From contig CM082577.2 in the NCBI GenBank assembly GCA_040954595.2, positions 20,770,001 through 20,834,000 of the forward strand: 64,000 nucleotides of DNA, given 5' to 3'. Both the position numbers and the translations under genes were made by a program. This document shows positions 48,914 to 59,921 of this stretch, one piece after another. The DNA is from Balanoglossus misakiensis (lineage: Eukaryota > Hemichordata). The stretch's first letter is position 1. Each line of letters starts with the position of its first letter. The notes beneath the pieces were generated by a model. That model searched no databases. It was not told the origin of the DNA and saw nothing but the letters and a program-made list of their open reading frames with translations.

Positions 48914-49175
48914 GAAAGATGGTTGAATTTCTCCTACTATAAACCTGAATCCTACACCATTGAACACATAGTCCGACTTGGCTAATTTTTGTGGGTAACC
49001 GATCGACCTTCAATAGCTTATAAGGCAAGTAGGATAAAAAAAAATATGGTTTGTTTTGTTTTGCAAAAAGTGGTTTTAAAATTCTGACACTTGCAGAAAG
49101 AGGAAGAAACGGACACTTGCGACAAAATATTATCCTTCAGGCTACTCTTTAATGGAAACGTTGGAAAAAATTGAA

Positions 49176-49293
49176 GACTACAGCACGTAGTATTCCCAGG
49201 CGGTCTCCCATCCATGTACTAACTACGCCCAACGCAGGTTTGCTTCGGTGATCAGACGAGAACCGGCTTTTTCTACGTGGTATGGCCGTAGGC
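49176..49293 (-). rRNA. 5S rRNA copy 132
   Basis: G117T and T79A. Next +377. Confidence 0.95.
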
Positions 49294-49552
49294 GAAAGAT
49301 GGTTGAATTTCTCCTACTATAAACCTGAATCCTACACCATTAAACACATAGTCCGACTTGGCTAATTATTGTGGGTAACCGATCGACCTTCCATGGCTTA
49401 TAAGGCAAGTGGGATAAAAAAAATCTGGTTTGTTTTGTTCTGCAAAAAGTGGTTTTAGAATTCAGGCACTTTCAGAAAAGGAAGAAACGGACACTTGCGA
49501 CAAAATATTATCCTTCAGGCTACTCTTTAATGGAAACGTTGGAAAAAATGAA

Positions 49553-49670
49553 GCCTACAGCACGTAGTATTCCCAGGCGGTCTCCCATCCAAGTACTAAC
49601 TACGCCCAACGCAGGTTTGCTTCGGTGATCAGACGAGAACCGGCTTTTTCTACGTGGTATGGCCGTAGGC
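49553..49670 (-). rRNA. 5S rRNA copy 133
   Basis: Consensus. Next +380. Confidence 0.96.
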
Positions 49671-49932
49671 GAAAGACGGTTGAATTTCTCCTACTATAAA
49701 CCTGAATCCTACACCATTGAACACATAGTCCGACTTGGCTAATTTTTGTGGGTAACCGATCGACCTTCAATAGCTTATAAGGCAAGTAGGATAAAAAAAA
49801 ATATGGTTTGTTTTGTTTTGCAAAAAGTGGTTTTAAAATTCTGACACTTGCAGAAAGAGGAAGAAACGGACACTTGCGACAAAATATTATCCTTCAGGCT
49901 ACTCTTTAATGGAAACGTTGGAAAAAATTGAA

Positions 49933-50050
49933 GACTACAGCACGTAGTATTCCCAGGCGGTCTCCCATCCAAGTACTAACTACGCCCAACGCAGGTTTGC
50001 TTCGGTGATCAGACGAGAACCGGCTTTTTCTACGTGGTATGGCCGTAGGC
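49933..50050 (-). rRNA. 5S rRNA copy 134
   Basis: G117T. Next +380. Confidence 0.95.
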
Positions 50051-50312
50051 GAAAGACGGTTGAATTTCTCCTACTATAAACCTGAATCCTACACCATTGA
50101 ACACATAGTCCGACTTGGCTAATTTTTGTGGGTAACCGATCGACCTTCAATAGCTTATAAGGCAAGTAGGATAAAAAAAAATATGGTTTGTTTTGTTTTG
50201 CAAAAAGTGGTTTTAAAATTCTGACACTTGCAGAAAGAGGAAGAAACGGACACTTGCGACAAAATATTATCCTTCAGGCTACTCTTTAATGGAAACGTTG
50301 GAAAAAATTGAA

Positions 50313-50430
50313 GACTACAGCACGTAGTATTCCCAGGCGGTCTCCCATCCAAGTACTAACTACGCCCAACGCAGGTTTGCTTCGGTGATCAGACGAGAAC
50401 CGGCTTTTTCTACGTGGTATGGCCGTAGGC
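50313..50430 (-). rRNA. 5S rRNA copy 135
   Basis: G117T. Next +378. Confidence 0.95.
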
Positions 50431-50690
50431 GAAAGATGGTTGAATTTCTCCTACTATAAACCTGAATCCTACACCATTAAACACATAGTCCGACTTGGCT
50501 AATTATTGTGGGTAACCGATCGACCTTCCATAGCTTATAAGGCAAGTGGGATAAAAAAAAATATGGTTTGTTTTGTTCTGCAAAAAGTGGTTTTAGAATT
50601 CAGGCACTTTCAGAAAAGGAAGAAACGGACACTTGCGACAAAATATTATCCTTCAGGCTACTCTTTAATGGAAACGTTGGAAAAAATGAA

Positions 50691-50808
50691 GCCTACAGCA
50701 CGTAGTATTCCCAGGCGGTCTCCCATCCAAGTACTAACTACGCCCAACGCAGGTTTGCTTCGGTGATCAGACGAGAACCGGCTTTTTCTACGTGGTATGG
50801 CCGTAGGC
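50691..50808 (-). rRNA. 5S rRNA copy 136
   Basis: Consensus. Next +378. Confidence 0.96.
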
Positions 50809-51068
50809 GAAAGATGGTTGAATTTCTCCTACTATAAACCTGAATCCTACACCATTAAACACATAGTCCGACTTGGCTAATTATTGTGGGTAACCGATTG
50901 ACCTTCCATAGCTTATAAGGCAAGTGGGATAAAAAAAATATGGTTTGTTTTGTTTTGCAAAAAGTGGTTTTAGAATTCAGGCACTTTCAGAAAAGGAAGA
51001 AACGGACACTTGCCACAAAATATTATCCTTCAGGCTACTCTTTAATGGAAACGTTGGAAAAAAATTAA

Positions 51069-51186
51069 GCCTACAGCACGTAGTATTCCCAGGCGGTCTC
51101 CCATCCAAGTACTAACTACGCCCAACGCAGGTTTGCTTCGGTGATCAGACGAGAACCGGCTTTTTCTACGTGGTATGGCCGTAGGC
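51069..51186 (-). rRNA. 5S rRNA copy 137
   Basis: Consensus gene; 3' flank TTAAT instead of TTCAT. Next +377. Confidence 0.96.
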
Positions 51187-51445
51187 GAAAGATGGTTGAA
51201 TTTCTCCTACTATAAACCTGAATCCTACACCATTGAACACATAGTCCGACTTGGCTAATTTTTGTGGGTAACCGATCGACCTTCCATAGCTTATAAGGCA
51301 GATGGGATAAAAAGATATGGTTTGTTTTGTTCTGCAAAAAGTGGTTTTAGAATTCAGGCACTTTCAGAAAAGGTAGAAACGGACACTAGCCACAAAATAT
51401 TATCCTTCAGGCTACTCTTTAATGGAAACGTTGGAAAAAAATGAA

Positions 51446-51563
51446 GCGTACAGCACGTAGTATTCCCAGGCGGTCTCCCATCCAAGTACTAACTACGCCC
51501 AACGCAGGTTTGCTTCGGTGATCAGACGAGAACCGGCTTATTCTACGTGGTATGGCCGTAGGC
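51446..51563 (-). rRNA. 5S rRNA copy 138
   Basis: G116C and A24T, the pair that marks the right-end units. Next +382. Confidence 0.94.
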
Positions 51564-51827
51564 GAAAGATGGTTAAATTTCTCCTACTATAAACCTGAAT
51601 CCTACACCATGAACACATAGTCCGACTTGGCTAATTTTTGTGGGTAACCGATCGACCTTCCATAGCTTATAAGGCAAGTAGGATCAAAAAATATGGTTTG
51701 TTTTGTTTTGTTTTGCAAAAAGTGGTTTTAAAATTCAGACACTTGCAGAAAGAGGAAGAAACGGACACTTGCGACGAAAATATTATCCATCAGGCTACTC
51801 TTTAATGGAAAAGTTGGGAAAAATGAA

Positions 51828-51945
51828 GCCTACAGCACGTAGTATTCCCAGGCGGTGTCCCATCCAAGTACTAACTACGCCCAACGCAGGTTTGCTTCGG
51901 TGATCAGACGAGAACCGGCTTTTTCTGCGTGGTATGGCCGTAGGC
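51828..51945 (-). rRNA. 5S rRNA copy 139
   Basis: G89C (box C) and T19C. Next +362. Confidence 0.94.
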
Positions 51946-52189
51946 GAAAGATGGTTGAATTTCTCCTACTATAAACCTGAATCCTACACCATTAAACACA
52001 TAGTCCGACTTGGCTAATTATTGTGGGTAACCGATCGACCTTCCATAGCTTATAAGGCAAGTGGGATAAAAAAATATGGTTTGTTTTGTTCTGCAAGAAG
52101 TGGTTTTAGAATTCAGGCACTTTCAGAAAAGGAAGAAACGGACACTTGCCACAAAATATTATCCTTCAGGCTACTCTTTAAAAAATGAA

Positions 52190-52307
52190 GCCTACAGCAC
52201 GTAGTATTCCCAGGCGGTCTCCCATCCAAGTACTAACTACGCCCAACGCAGGTTTGCTTCGGTGATCAGACGAGAACCGGCTTTTTCTACGTGGTATGGC
52301 CGTAGGC
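52190..52307 (-). rRNA. 5S rRNA copy 140
   Basis: Consensus. Next +378. Confidence 0.96.
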
Positions 52308-52567
52308 GAAAGATGGTTGAATTTCTCCTACTATAAACCTGAATCCTACACCATTGAACACATAGTCCGACTTGGCTAATTTTTGTGGGTAACCGATCGA
52401 CCATCCATAGCTTATAAGGCAAGTAGGATAAAAAAAATATGGTTTGTTTTGTTTTGCAAAAAGTGGTTTTAGAATTCAGGCACTTTCAGAAAAGGAAGAA
52501 ACGGACACTTGCCACAAAATATTATCCTTCAGGCTACTCTTTAATGGAAACGTTGGAAAAAAATTAA

Positions 52568-52685
52568 GCCTACAGCACGTAGTATTCCCAGGCGGTCTCC
52601 CATCCAAGTACTAACTACGCCCAACGCAGGTTTGCTTCGGTGATCAGACGAGAACCGGCTTTTTCTACGTGGTATGGCCGTAGGC
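52568..52685 (-). rRNA. 5S rRNA copy 141
   Basis: Consensus gene; TTAAT flank. Next +377. Confidence 0.96.
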
Positions 52686-52944
52686 GAAAGATGGTTGAAT
52701 TTCTCCTACTATAAACCTGAATCCTACACCATTGAACACATAGTCCGACTTGGCTAATTTTTGTGGGTAACCGATCGACCTTCCATAGCTTATAAGGCAG
52801 ATGGGATAAAAAGATATGGTTTGTTTTGTTCTGCAAAAAGTGGTTTTAGAATTCAGGCACTTTCAGAAAAGGTAGAAACGGACACTAGCCACAAAATATT
52901 ATCCTTCAGGCTACTCTTTAATGGAAACGTTGGAAAAAAATGAA

Positions 52945-53062
52945 GCGTACAGCACGTAGTATTCCCAGGCGGTCTCCCATCCAAGTACTAACTACGCCCA
53001 ACGCAGGTTTGCTTCGGTGATCAGACGAGAACCGGCTTATTCTACGTGGTATGGCCGTAGGC
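52945..53062 (-). rRNA. 5S rRNA copy 142
   Basis: G116C and A24T. Next +382. Confidence 0.94.
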
Positions 53063-53326
53063 GAAAGATGGTTAAATTTCTCCTACTATAAACCTGAATC
53101 CTACACCATGAACACATAGTCCGACTTGGCTAATTTTTGTGGGTAACCGATCGACCTTCCATAGCTTATAAGGCAAGTAGGATCAAAAAATATGGTTTGT
53201 TTTGTTTTGTTTTGCAAAAAGTGGTTTTAAAATTCAGACACTTGCAGAAAGAGGAAGAAACGGACACTTGCGACGAAAATATTATCCATCAGGCTACTCT
53301 TTAATGGAAAAGTTGGGAAAAATGAA

Positions 53327-53444
53327 GCCTACAGCACGTAGTATTCCCAGGCGGTGTCCCATCCAAGTACTAACTACGCCCAACGCAGGTTTGCTTCGGT
53401 GATCAGACGAGAACCGGCTTTTTCTGCGTGGTATGGCCGTAGGC
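53327..53444 (-). rRNA. 5S rRNA copy 143
   Basis: G89C and T19C. Next +362. Confidence 0.94.
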
Positions 53445-53688
53445 GAAAGATGGTTGAATTTCTCCTACTATAAACCTGAATCCTACACCATTAAACACAT
53501 AGTCCGACTTGGCTAATTATTGTGGGTAACCGATCGACCTTCCATAGCTTATAAGGCAAGTGGGATAAAAAAATATGGTTTGTTTTGTTCTGCAAGAAGT
53601 GGTTTTAGAATTCAGGCACTTTCAGAAAAGGAAGAAACGGACACTTGCCACAAAATATTATCCTTCAGGCTACTCTTTAAAAAATGAA

Positions 53689-53806
53689 GCCTACAGCACG
53701 TAGTATTCCCAGGCGGTCTCCCATCCAAGTACTAACTACGCCCAACGCAGGTTTGCTTCGGTGATCAGACGAGAACCGGCTTTTTCTACGTGGTATGGCC
53801 GTAGGC
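53689..53806 (-). rRNA. 5S rRNA copy 144
   Basis: Consensus. Next +377. Confidence 0.96.
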
Positions 53807-54065
53807 GAAAGATGGTTGAATTTCTCCTACTATAAACCTGAATCCTACACCATTGAACACATAGTCAGACTTGGCTAATTATTGTGGGTAACCGATCGAC
53901 CTTCCATAGCTTATAAGGCAAGTGGGATAAAAAGATATGGTTTGTTTTGTTCTGCAAAAAGTGGTTTTAGAATTCAGGCACTTTCAGAAAAGGTAGAAAC
54001 GGACACTAGCCACAAAATATTATCCTTCAGGCTACTCTTTAATGGAAACGTTGGAAAAAAATGAA

Positions 54066-54183
54066 GCGTACAGCACGTAGTATTCCCAGGCGGTCTCCCA
54101 TCCAAGTACTAACTACGCCCAACGCAGGTTTGCTTCGGTGATCAGACGAGAACCGGCTTATTCTACGTGGTATGGCCGTAGGC
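54066..54183 (-). rRNA. 5S rRNA copy 145
   Basis: G116C and A24T. Next +376. Confidence 0.94.
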
Positions 54184-54441
54184 GAAAGATGGTTAAATTT
54201 CTCCTACTATAAACCTGAATCCTACACCATGAACACATAGTCCGACTTGGCTAATTTTTGTGGGTAACCGATCGACCTTCCATAGCTTATAAGGCAAGTA
54301 GGATCAAAAAATATGGTTTGTTTTGTTTTGCAAAAAGTGGTTTTAGAATTCAGGCACTTTCAGAAAAGGAAGAAACGGACACTTGCCACAAAATATTATC
54401 CTTCAGGCTACTCTTTAATGGAAACGTTGGAAAAAAATTAA

Positions 54442-54559
54442 GCCTACAGCACGTAGTATTCCCAGGCGGTCTCCCATCCAAGTACTAACTACGCCCAACG
54501 CAGGTTTGCTTCGGTGATCAGACGAGAACCGGCTTTTTCTACGTGGTATGGCCGTAGGC
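54442..54559 (-). rRNA. 5S rRNA copy 146
   Basis: Consensus; TTAAT flank. Next +377. Confidence 0.96.
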
Positions 54560-54818
54560 GAAAGATGGTTGAATTTCTCCTACTATAAACCTGAATCCTA
54601 CACCATTGAACACATAGTCCGACTTGGCTAATTATTGTGGGTAACCGATCGACCTTCCATAGCTTATAAGGCAAGTGGGATAAAAAGATATGGTTTGTTT
54701 TGTTCTGCAAAAAGTGGTTTTAGAATTCAGGCACTTTCAGAAAAGGTAGAAACGGACACTAGCCACAAAATATTATCCTTCAGGCTACTCTTTAATGGAA
54801 ACGTTGGAAAAAAATGAA

Positions 54819-54936
54819 GCGTACAGCACGTAGTATTCCCAGGCGGTCTCCCATCCAAGTACTAACTACGCCCAACGCAGGTTTGCTTCGGTGATCAGAC
54901 GAGAACCGGCTTATTCTACGTGGTATGGCCGTAGGC
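54819..54936 (-). rRNA. 5S rRNA copy 147
   Basis: G116C and A24T. Next +377. Confidence 0.94.
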
Positions 54937-55195
54937 GAAAGATGGTTAAATTTCTCCTACTATAAACCTGAATCCTACACCATGAACACATAGTCCGACT
55001 TGGCTAATTTTTGTGGGTAACCGATCGACCTTCCATAGCTTATAAGGCAAGTAGGATCAAAAAATATGGTTTGTTTTGTTTTGCAAAAAGTGGTTTTAGA
55101 ATTCAGGCACTTTCAGAAAAGGAAGAAACGGACACTTGCCACAAAATATTATCCTTCAGGCTACTCTTTAATGGAAACGTTGGAAAAAAAATTAA

Positions 55196-55313
55196 GCCTA
55201 CAGCACGTAGTATTCCCAGGCGGTCTCCCATCCAAGTACTAACTACGCCCAACGCAGGTTTGCTTCGGTGATCAGACGAGAACCGGCTTTTTCTACGTGG
55301 TATGGCCGTAGGC
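55196..55313 (-). rRNA. 5S rRNA copy 148
   Basis: Consensus; TTAAT flank. Next +377. Confidence 0.96.
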
Positions 55314-55572
55314 GAAAGATGGTTGAATTTCTCCTACTATAAACCTGAATCCTACACCATTGAACACATAGTCCGACTTGGCTAATTATTGTGGGTAACC
55401 GATCGACCTTCCATAGCTTATAAGGCAAGTGGGATAAAAAGATATGGTTTGTTTTGTTCTGCAAAAAGTGGTTTTAGAATTCAGGCACTTTCAGAAAAGG
55501 TAGAAACGGACACTAGCCACAAAATATTATCCTTCAGGCTACTCTTTAATGGAAACGTTGGAAAAAAATGAA

Positions 55573-55690
55573 GCGTACAGCACGTAGTATTCCCAGGCGG
55601 TCTCCCATCCAAGTACTAACTACGCCCAACGCAGGTTTGCTTCGGTGATCAGACGAGAACCGGCTTATTCTACGTGGTATGGCCGTAGGC
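55573..55690 (-). rRNA. 5S rRNA copy 149
   Basis: G116C and A24T. Next +376. Confidence 0.94.
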
Positions 55691-55948
55691 GAAAGATGGT
55701 TAAATTTCTCCTACTATAAACCTGAATCCTACACCATGAACACATAGTCCGACTTGGCTAATTTTTGTGGGTAACCGATCGACCTTCCATAGCTTATAAG
55801 GCAAGTAGGATCAAAAAATATGGTTTGTTTTGTTTTGCAAAAAGTGGTTTTAGAATTCAGGCACTTTCAGAAAAGGAAGAAACGGACACTTGCCACAAAA
55901 TATTATCCTTCAGGCTACTCTTTAATGGAAACGTTGGAAAAAAATTAA

Positions 55949-56066
55949 GCCTACAGCACGTAGTATTCCCAGGCGGTCTCCCATCCAAGTACTAACTACG
56001 CCCAACGCAGGTTTGCTTCGGTGATCAGACGAGAACCGGCTTTTTCTACGTGGTATGGCCGTAGGC
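55949..56066 (-). rRNA. 5S rRNA copy 150
   Basis: Consensus; TTAAT flank. Next +377. Confidence 0.96.
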
Positions 56067-56325
56067 GAAAGATGGTTGAATTTCTCCTACTATAAACCTG
56101 AATCCTACACCATTGAACACATAGTCCGACTTGGCTAATTATTGTGGGTAACCGATCGACCTTCCATAGCTTATAAGGCAAGTGGGATAAAAAGATATGG
56201 TTTGTTTTGTTCTGCAAAAAGTGGTTTTAGAATTCAGGCACTTTCAGAAAAGGTAGAAACGGACACTAGCCACAAAATATTATCCTTCAGGCTACTCTTT
56301 AATGGAAACGTTGGAAAAAAATGAA

Positions 56326-56443
56326 GCGTACAGCACGTAGTATTCCCAGGCGGTCTCCCATCCAAGTACTAACTACGCCCAACGCAGGTTTGCTTCGGTG
56401 ATCAGACGAGAACCGGCTTATTCTACGTGGTATGGCCGTAGGC
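56326..56443 (-). rRNA. 5S rRNA copy 151
   Basis: G116C and A24T. Next +376. Confidence 0.94.
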
Positions 56444-56701
56444 GAAAGATGGTTAAATTTCTCCTACTATAAACCTGAATCCTACACCATGAACACATAG
56501 TCCGACTTGGCTAATTTTTGTGGGTAACCGATCGACCTTCCATAGCTTATAAGGCAAGTAGGATCAAAAAATATGGTTTGTTTTGTTTTGCAAAAAGTGG
56601 TTTTAGAATTCAGGCACTTTCAGAAAAGGAAGAAACGGACACTTGCCACAAAATATTATCCTTCAGGCTACTCTTTAATGGAAACGTTGGAAAAAAATTA
56701 A

Positions 56702-56819
56702 GCCTACAGCACGTAGTATTCCCAGGCGGTCTCCCATCCAAGTACTAACTACGCCCAACGCAGGTTTGCTTCGGTGATCAGACGAGAACCGGCTTTTTCT
56801 ACGTGGTATGGCCGTAGGC
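56702..56819 (-). rRNA. 5S rRNA copy 152
   Basis: Consensus; TTAAT flank. Next +377. Confidence 0.96.
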
Positions 56820-57078
56820 GAAAGATGGTTGAATTTCTCCTACTATAAACCTGAATCCTACACCATTGAACACATAGTCCGACTTGGCTAATTATTGTGG
56901 GTAACCGATCGACCTTCCATAGCTTATAAGGCAAGTGGGATAAAAAGATATGGTTTGTTTTGTTCTGCAAAAAGTGGTTTTAGAATTCAGGCACTTTCAG
57001 AAAAGGTAGAAACGGACACTAGCCACAAAATATTATCCTTCAGGCTACTCTTTAATGGAAACGTTGGAAAAAAATGAA

Positions 57079-57196
57079 GCGTACAGCACGTAGTATTCCC
57101 AGGCGGTCTCCCATCCAAGTACTAACTACGCCCAACGCAGGTTTGCTTCGGTGATCAGACGAGAACCGGCTTATTCTACGTGGTATGGCCGTAGGC
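57079..57196 (-). rRNA. 5S rRNA copy 153
   Basis: G116C and A24T. Next +382. Confidence 0.94.
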
Positions 57197-57460
57197 GAAA
57201 GATGGTTAAATTTCTCCTACTATAAACCTGAATCCTACACCATGAACACATAGTCCGACTTGGCTAATTTTTGTGGGTAACCGATCGACCTTCCATAGCT
57301 TATAAGGCAAGTAGGATAAAAAAATATGGTTTGTTTTGTTTTGTTTTGCAAAAAGTGGTTTTAAAATTCAGACACTTGCAGAAAGAGGAAGAAACGGACA
57401 CTTGCGACGAAAATATTATCCATCAGGCTACTCTTTAATGGAAAAATTGGGAAAACTGAA

Positions 57461-57578
57461 GCCTACAGCACGTAGTATTCCCAGGCGGTGTCCCATCCAA
57501 GTACTAACTACGCCCAACGCAGGTTTGCTTCGGTGATCAGACGAGAACCGGCTTTTTCTGCGTGGTATGGCCGTAGGC
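57461..57578 (-). rRNA. 5S rRNA copy 154
   Basis: G89C and T19C; T4 terminator. Next +383. Confidence 0.93.
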
Positions 57579-57843
57579 GAAAGATGGTTGAATTTCTCCT
57601 ACTATAAACCTGAATCCTACACCATTAAACACATAGTCCGACTTGGCTAATTATTGTGGGTAACCGATCGACCTTCCATAGCTTATAAGGCAAGTAGGAT
57701 CAAAAAATATGGTTTGTTTTGTTTTGTTTTGCAAAAAGTGGTTTTAAAATTCAGACACTTGCAGAAAGAGGAAGAAACGGACACTTGCGACGAAAATATT
57801 ATCCATCAGGCTACTCTTTAATGGAAAAGTTGGGAAAAATGAA

Positions 57844-57961
57844 GCCTACAGCACGTAGTATTCCCAGGCGGTGTCCCATCCAAGTACTAACTACGCCCAA
57901 CGCAGGTTTGCTTCGGTGATCAGACGAGAACCGGCTTTTTCTACGTGGTATGGCCGTAGGC
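57844..57961 (-). rRNA. 5S rRNA copy 155
   Basis: G89C. Next +377. Confidence 0.94.
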
Positions 57962-58220
57962 GAAAGATGGTTGAATTTCTCCTACTATAAACCTGAATCC
58001 TACACCATTGAACACATAGTCCGACTTGGCTAATTTTTGTGGGTAACCGATCGACCTTCCATAGCTTATAAGGCAAGTAGGATAAAAAAATATGGTTTGT
58101 TTTGTTTTGCAAAAAGTGGTTTTAGAATTCAGGCACTTTCAGAAAAGGAAGAAACGGACACTTGCCACAAAATATTATCCTTCAGGCTACTCTTTAATGG
58201 AAACGTTGGAAAAAAATTAA

Positions 58221-58338
58221 TTCTACAGCACGTAGTATTCCCAGGCGGTGTCCCATCCAAGTACTAACTACGCCCAACGCAGGTTTGCTTCGGTGATCAG
58301 ACGAGAACCGGCTTTTTCTACGTGGTATGGCCGTAGGC
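58221..58338 (-). rRNA. 5S rRNA copy 156
   Basis: C118A, G117A and G89C; the end of helix I is lost. Next +377. Confidence 0.92.
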
Positions 58339-58597
58339 GAAAGATGGTTGAATTTCTCCTACTATAAACCTGAATCCTACACCATTGAACACATAGTCCG
58401 ACTTGGCTAATTTTTGTGGGTAACCGATCGACCTTCCATAGCTTATAAGGCAAGTGGGATAAAAAGATATGGTTTGTTTTGTTCTGCAAAAAGTGGTTTT
58501 AGAATTCAGGCACTTTCAGAAAAGGTAGAAACGGACACTAGCCACAAAATATTATCCTTCAGGCTACTCTTTAATGGAAACGTTGGAAAAAAATGAA

Positions 58598-58715
58598 GCG
58601 TACAGCACGTAGTATTCCCAGGCGGTCTCCCATCAAAGTACTAACTACGCCCAACGCAGGTTTGCTTCGGTGATCAGACGAGAACCGGCTTATTCTACGT
58701 GGTATGGCCGTAGGC
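58598..58715 (-). rRNA. 5S rRNA copy 157
   Basis: G116C, G81T and A24T. Next +383. Confidence 0.92.
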
Positions 58716-58980
58716 GAAAGATGGTTAAATTTCTCCTACTATAAACCTGAATCCTACACCATTGAACACATAGTCCGACTTGGTTAATTTTTGTGGGTAA
58801 CCGATCGACCTTCCATAGCTTATAAGGCAAGTAGGATCAAAAAATATGGTTTGTTTTGTTTTGTTTTGCAAAAAGTGGTTTTAAAATTCAGACACTTGCA
58901 GAAAGAGGAAGAAACGGACACTTGCGACGAAAATATTATCCATCAGGCTACTCTTTAATGGAAAAGTTGGGAAAAATGAA

Positions 58981-59098
58981 GCCTACAGCACGTAGTATTC
59001 CCAGGCGGTGTCCCATCAAAGTACTAACTACGCCCAACGCAGGTTTGCTTCGGTGATCAGACGAGAACTGGCTTATTCTACGTGGTATGGCAGTAGGC
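58981..59098 (-). rRNA. 5S rRNA copy 158
   Basis: G89C, G81T, G30A, A24T and G7T: the most altered full-length copy. Next +377. Confidence 0.9.
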
Positions 59099-59357
59099 GA
59101 AGGATTGTTGAATTTCTCCTACTATAAACCTGAATCCTACACCATTGGACACATAGCTCGACTTGGCTATTTTTTTTGGTAACCGATCGACCTTCCATAG
59201 CTGATAAGGCGAGTGGGATAAAAAATATGGTTTGTTTTGTTTTGCAAAAAGTGGTTTTATAATTCAGACACTTGCAGAAAGAGGAAGAATCGGACACTTG
59301 CGACGAAAATATTATCCATCAGGCTACTCTTTAATGGAAAAGTTGGAAAAAAATGAA

Positions 59358-59475
59358 GCCTACAACACGTAGTATTCCCAGGCGGTCTCCCATCCAAGTA
59401 CTAACTACGCCCAACGCAGGTTTGCTTCGGTGATCAGACGAGAACCGGCTTATTCTACGTGGTATGGCCGTAGGC
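59358..59475 (-). rRNA. 5S rRNA copy 159
   Basis: C111T and A24T. Next +378. Confidence 0.92.
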
Positions 59476-59735
59476 GAAGGATGGTTGAATTTCTCCTACT
59501 ATAAACCTGAATCCTACACCATTGGACACATAGCTCGACTTGGCTAATTTTTGTTGGTAACCGATCGACCTTCCATAGCTGATAAGGCGAGTGGGATAAA
59601 AAATATGGTTTGTTTTGTTTTGCAAAAAGTGGTTTTAAAATTCAGACACTTGCAGAAAGAGGAAGAAACGGACACTTGCGACGAAAATATTATCCATCAG
59701 GCTACTCTTTAATGGAAAAGTTGGGAAAAAATGAA

Positions 59736-59853
59736 GCCTACAGCACGTAGGATTCCCAGGCGGTCTCCCATCGAAGTACTAACTACGCCCAACGCAGGTT
59801 TGCTTCGGTGATCAGACGAGAACTGGCTTATTCTACGTGGTATGGCCGTAGGC
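59736..59853 (-). rRNA. 5S rRNA copy 160 (last)
   Basis: A103C, G81C, G30A and A24T. Only about 68 bp of upstream spacer remains before array homology stops; the TATA-like box is still present. Confidence 0.92.
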
Positions 59854-59921
59854 GAAGGATGGTTGAATTTCTCCTACTATAAACCTGAATCCCACACCAT
59901 TGGACACATAGCTCGACTTGG

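Larger units (their letters stand above)
51069..54065. repeat. 1,499-bp four-unit tandem duplication
   Basis: Spacing 377/382/362/378 is followed by 377/382/362/377. Gene types match in order: consensus with TTAAT flank, G116C/A24T, G89C/T19C, consensus. Confidence 0.88.
54066..57078. repeat. 753-bp dimer repeated four times
   Basis: A G116C/A24T gene and a consensus gene alternate strictly, starting at 54066, 54819, 55573 and 56326. Spacers alternate too, including ACACCATGAACAC with one T missing. Confidence 0.9.
1..59921 (-). repeat. 5S rDNA tandem array (about 160 units of ~377 bp)
   Basis: Head-to-tail array of 5S rRNA genes, all transcribed leftward by RNA polymerase III; the product is the 5S RNA of the large ribosomal subunit. 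The consensus gene is 118 bp. Helix I pairs the GCCTACGGC start with the GCTGTAGGC end. Helix II (nt 14-21 with 57-65) and helix V (nt 66-71 with 104-109) pair fully, and box C lies at about nt 80-97. Gene variants below are given in RNA-sense numbering, read by eye. Two main spacer types alternate: one with TTCTGCAAAAAG, an EcoRI site and CACTTTCAG, the other with TTTTGCAAAA, AAAATTCAG and CACTTGCAG. Mosaics occur, and a third variant carries ATTAAAC plus AATTATTG. Units of 362-363 bp lack about 15 bp next to the terminator. The array begins before the window and ends at the right inside a spacer. Confidence 0.97.

Noticed and set aside
1-59921. Hundreds of open frames of 60-129 codons on both strands of the array
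   Set aside because: They recur with the unit, overlap the 5S genes and spacers on both strands, and break whenever spacer indels shift the frame. They are by-products of the repeat.
1-59921. CRISPR array or plain satellite DNA
   Set aside because: The unit is too long for CRISPR and has no unique spacers. It contains an intact 5S rRNA gene with promoter and terminator, so it is not a plain satellite.
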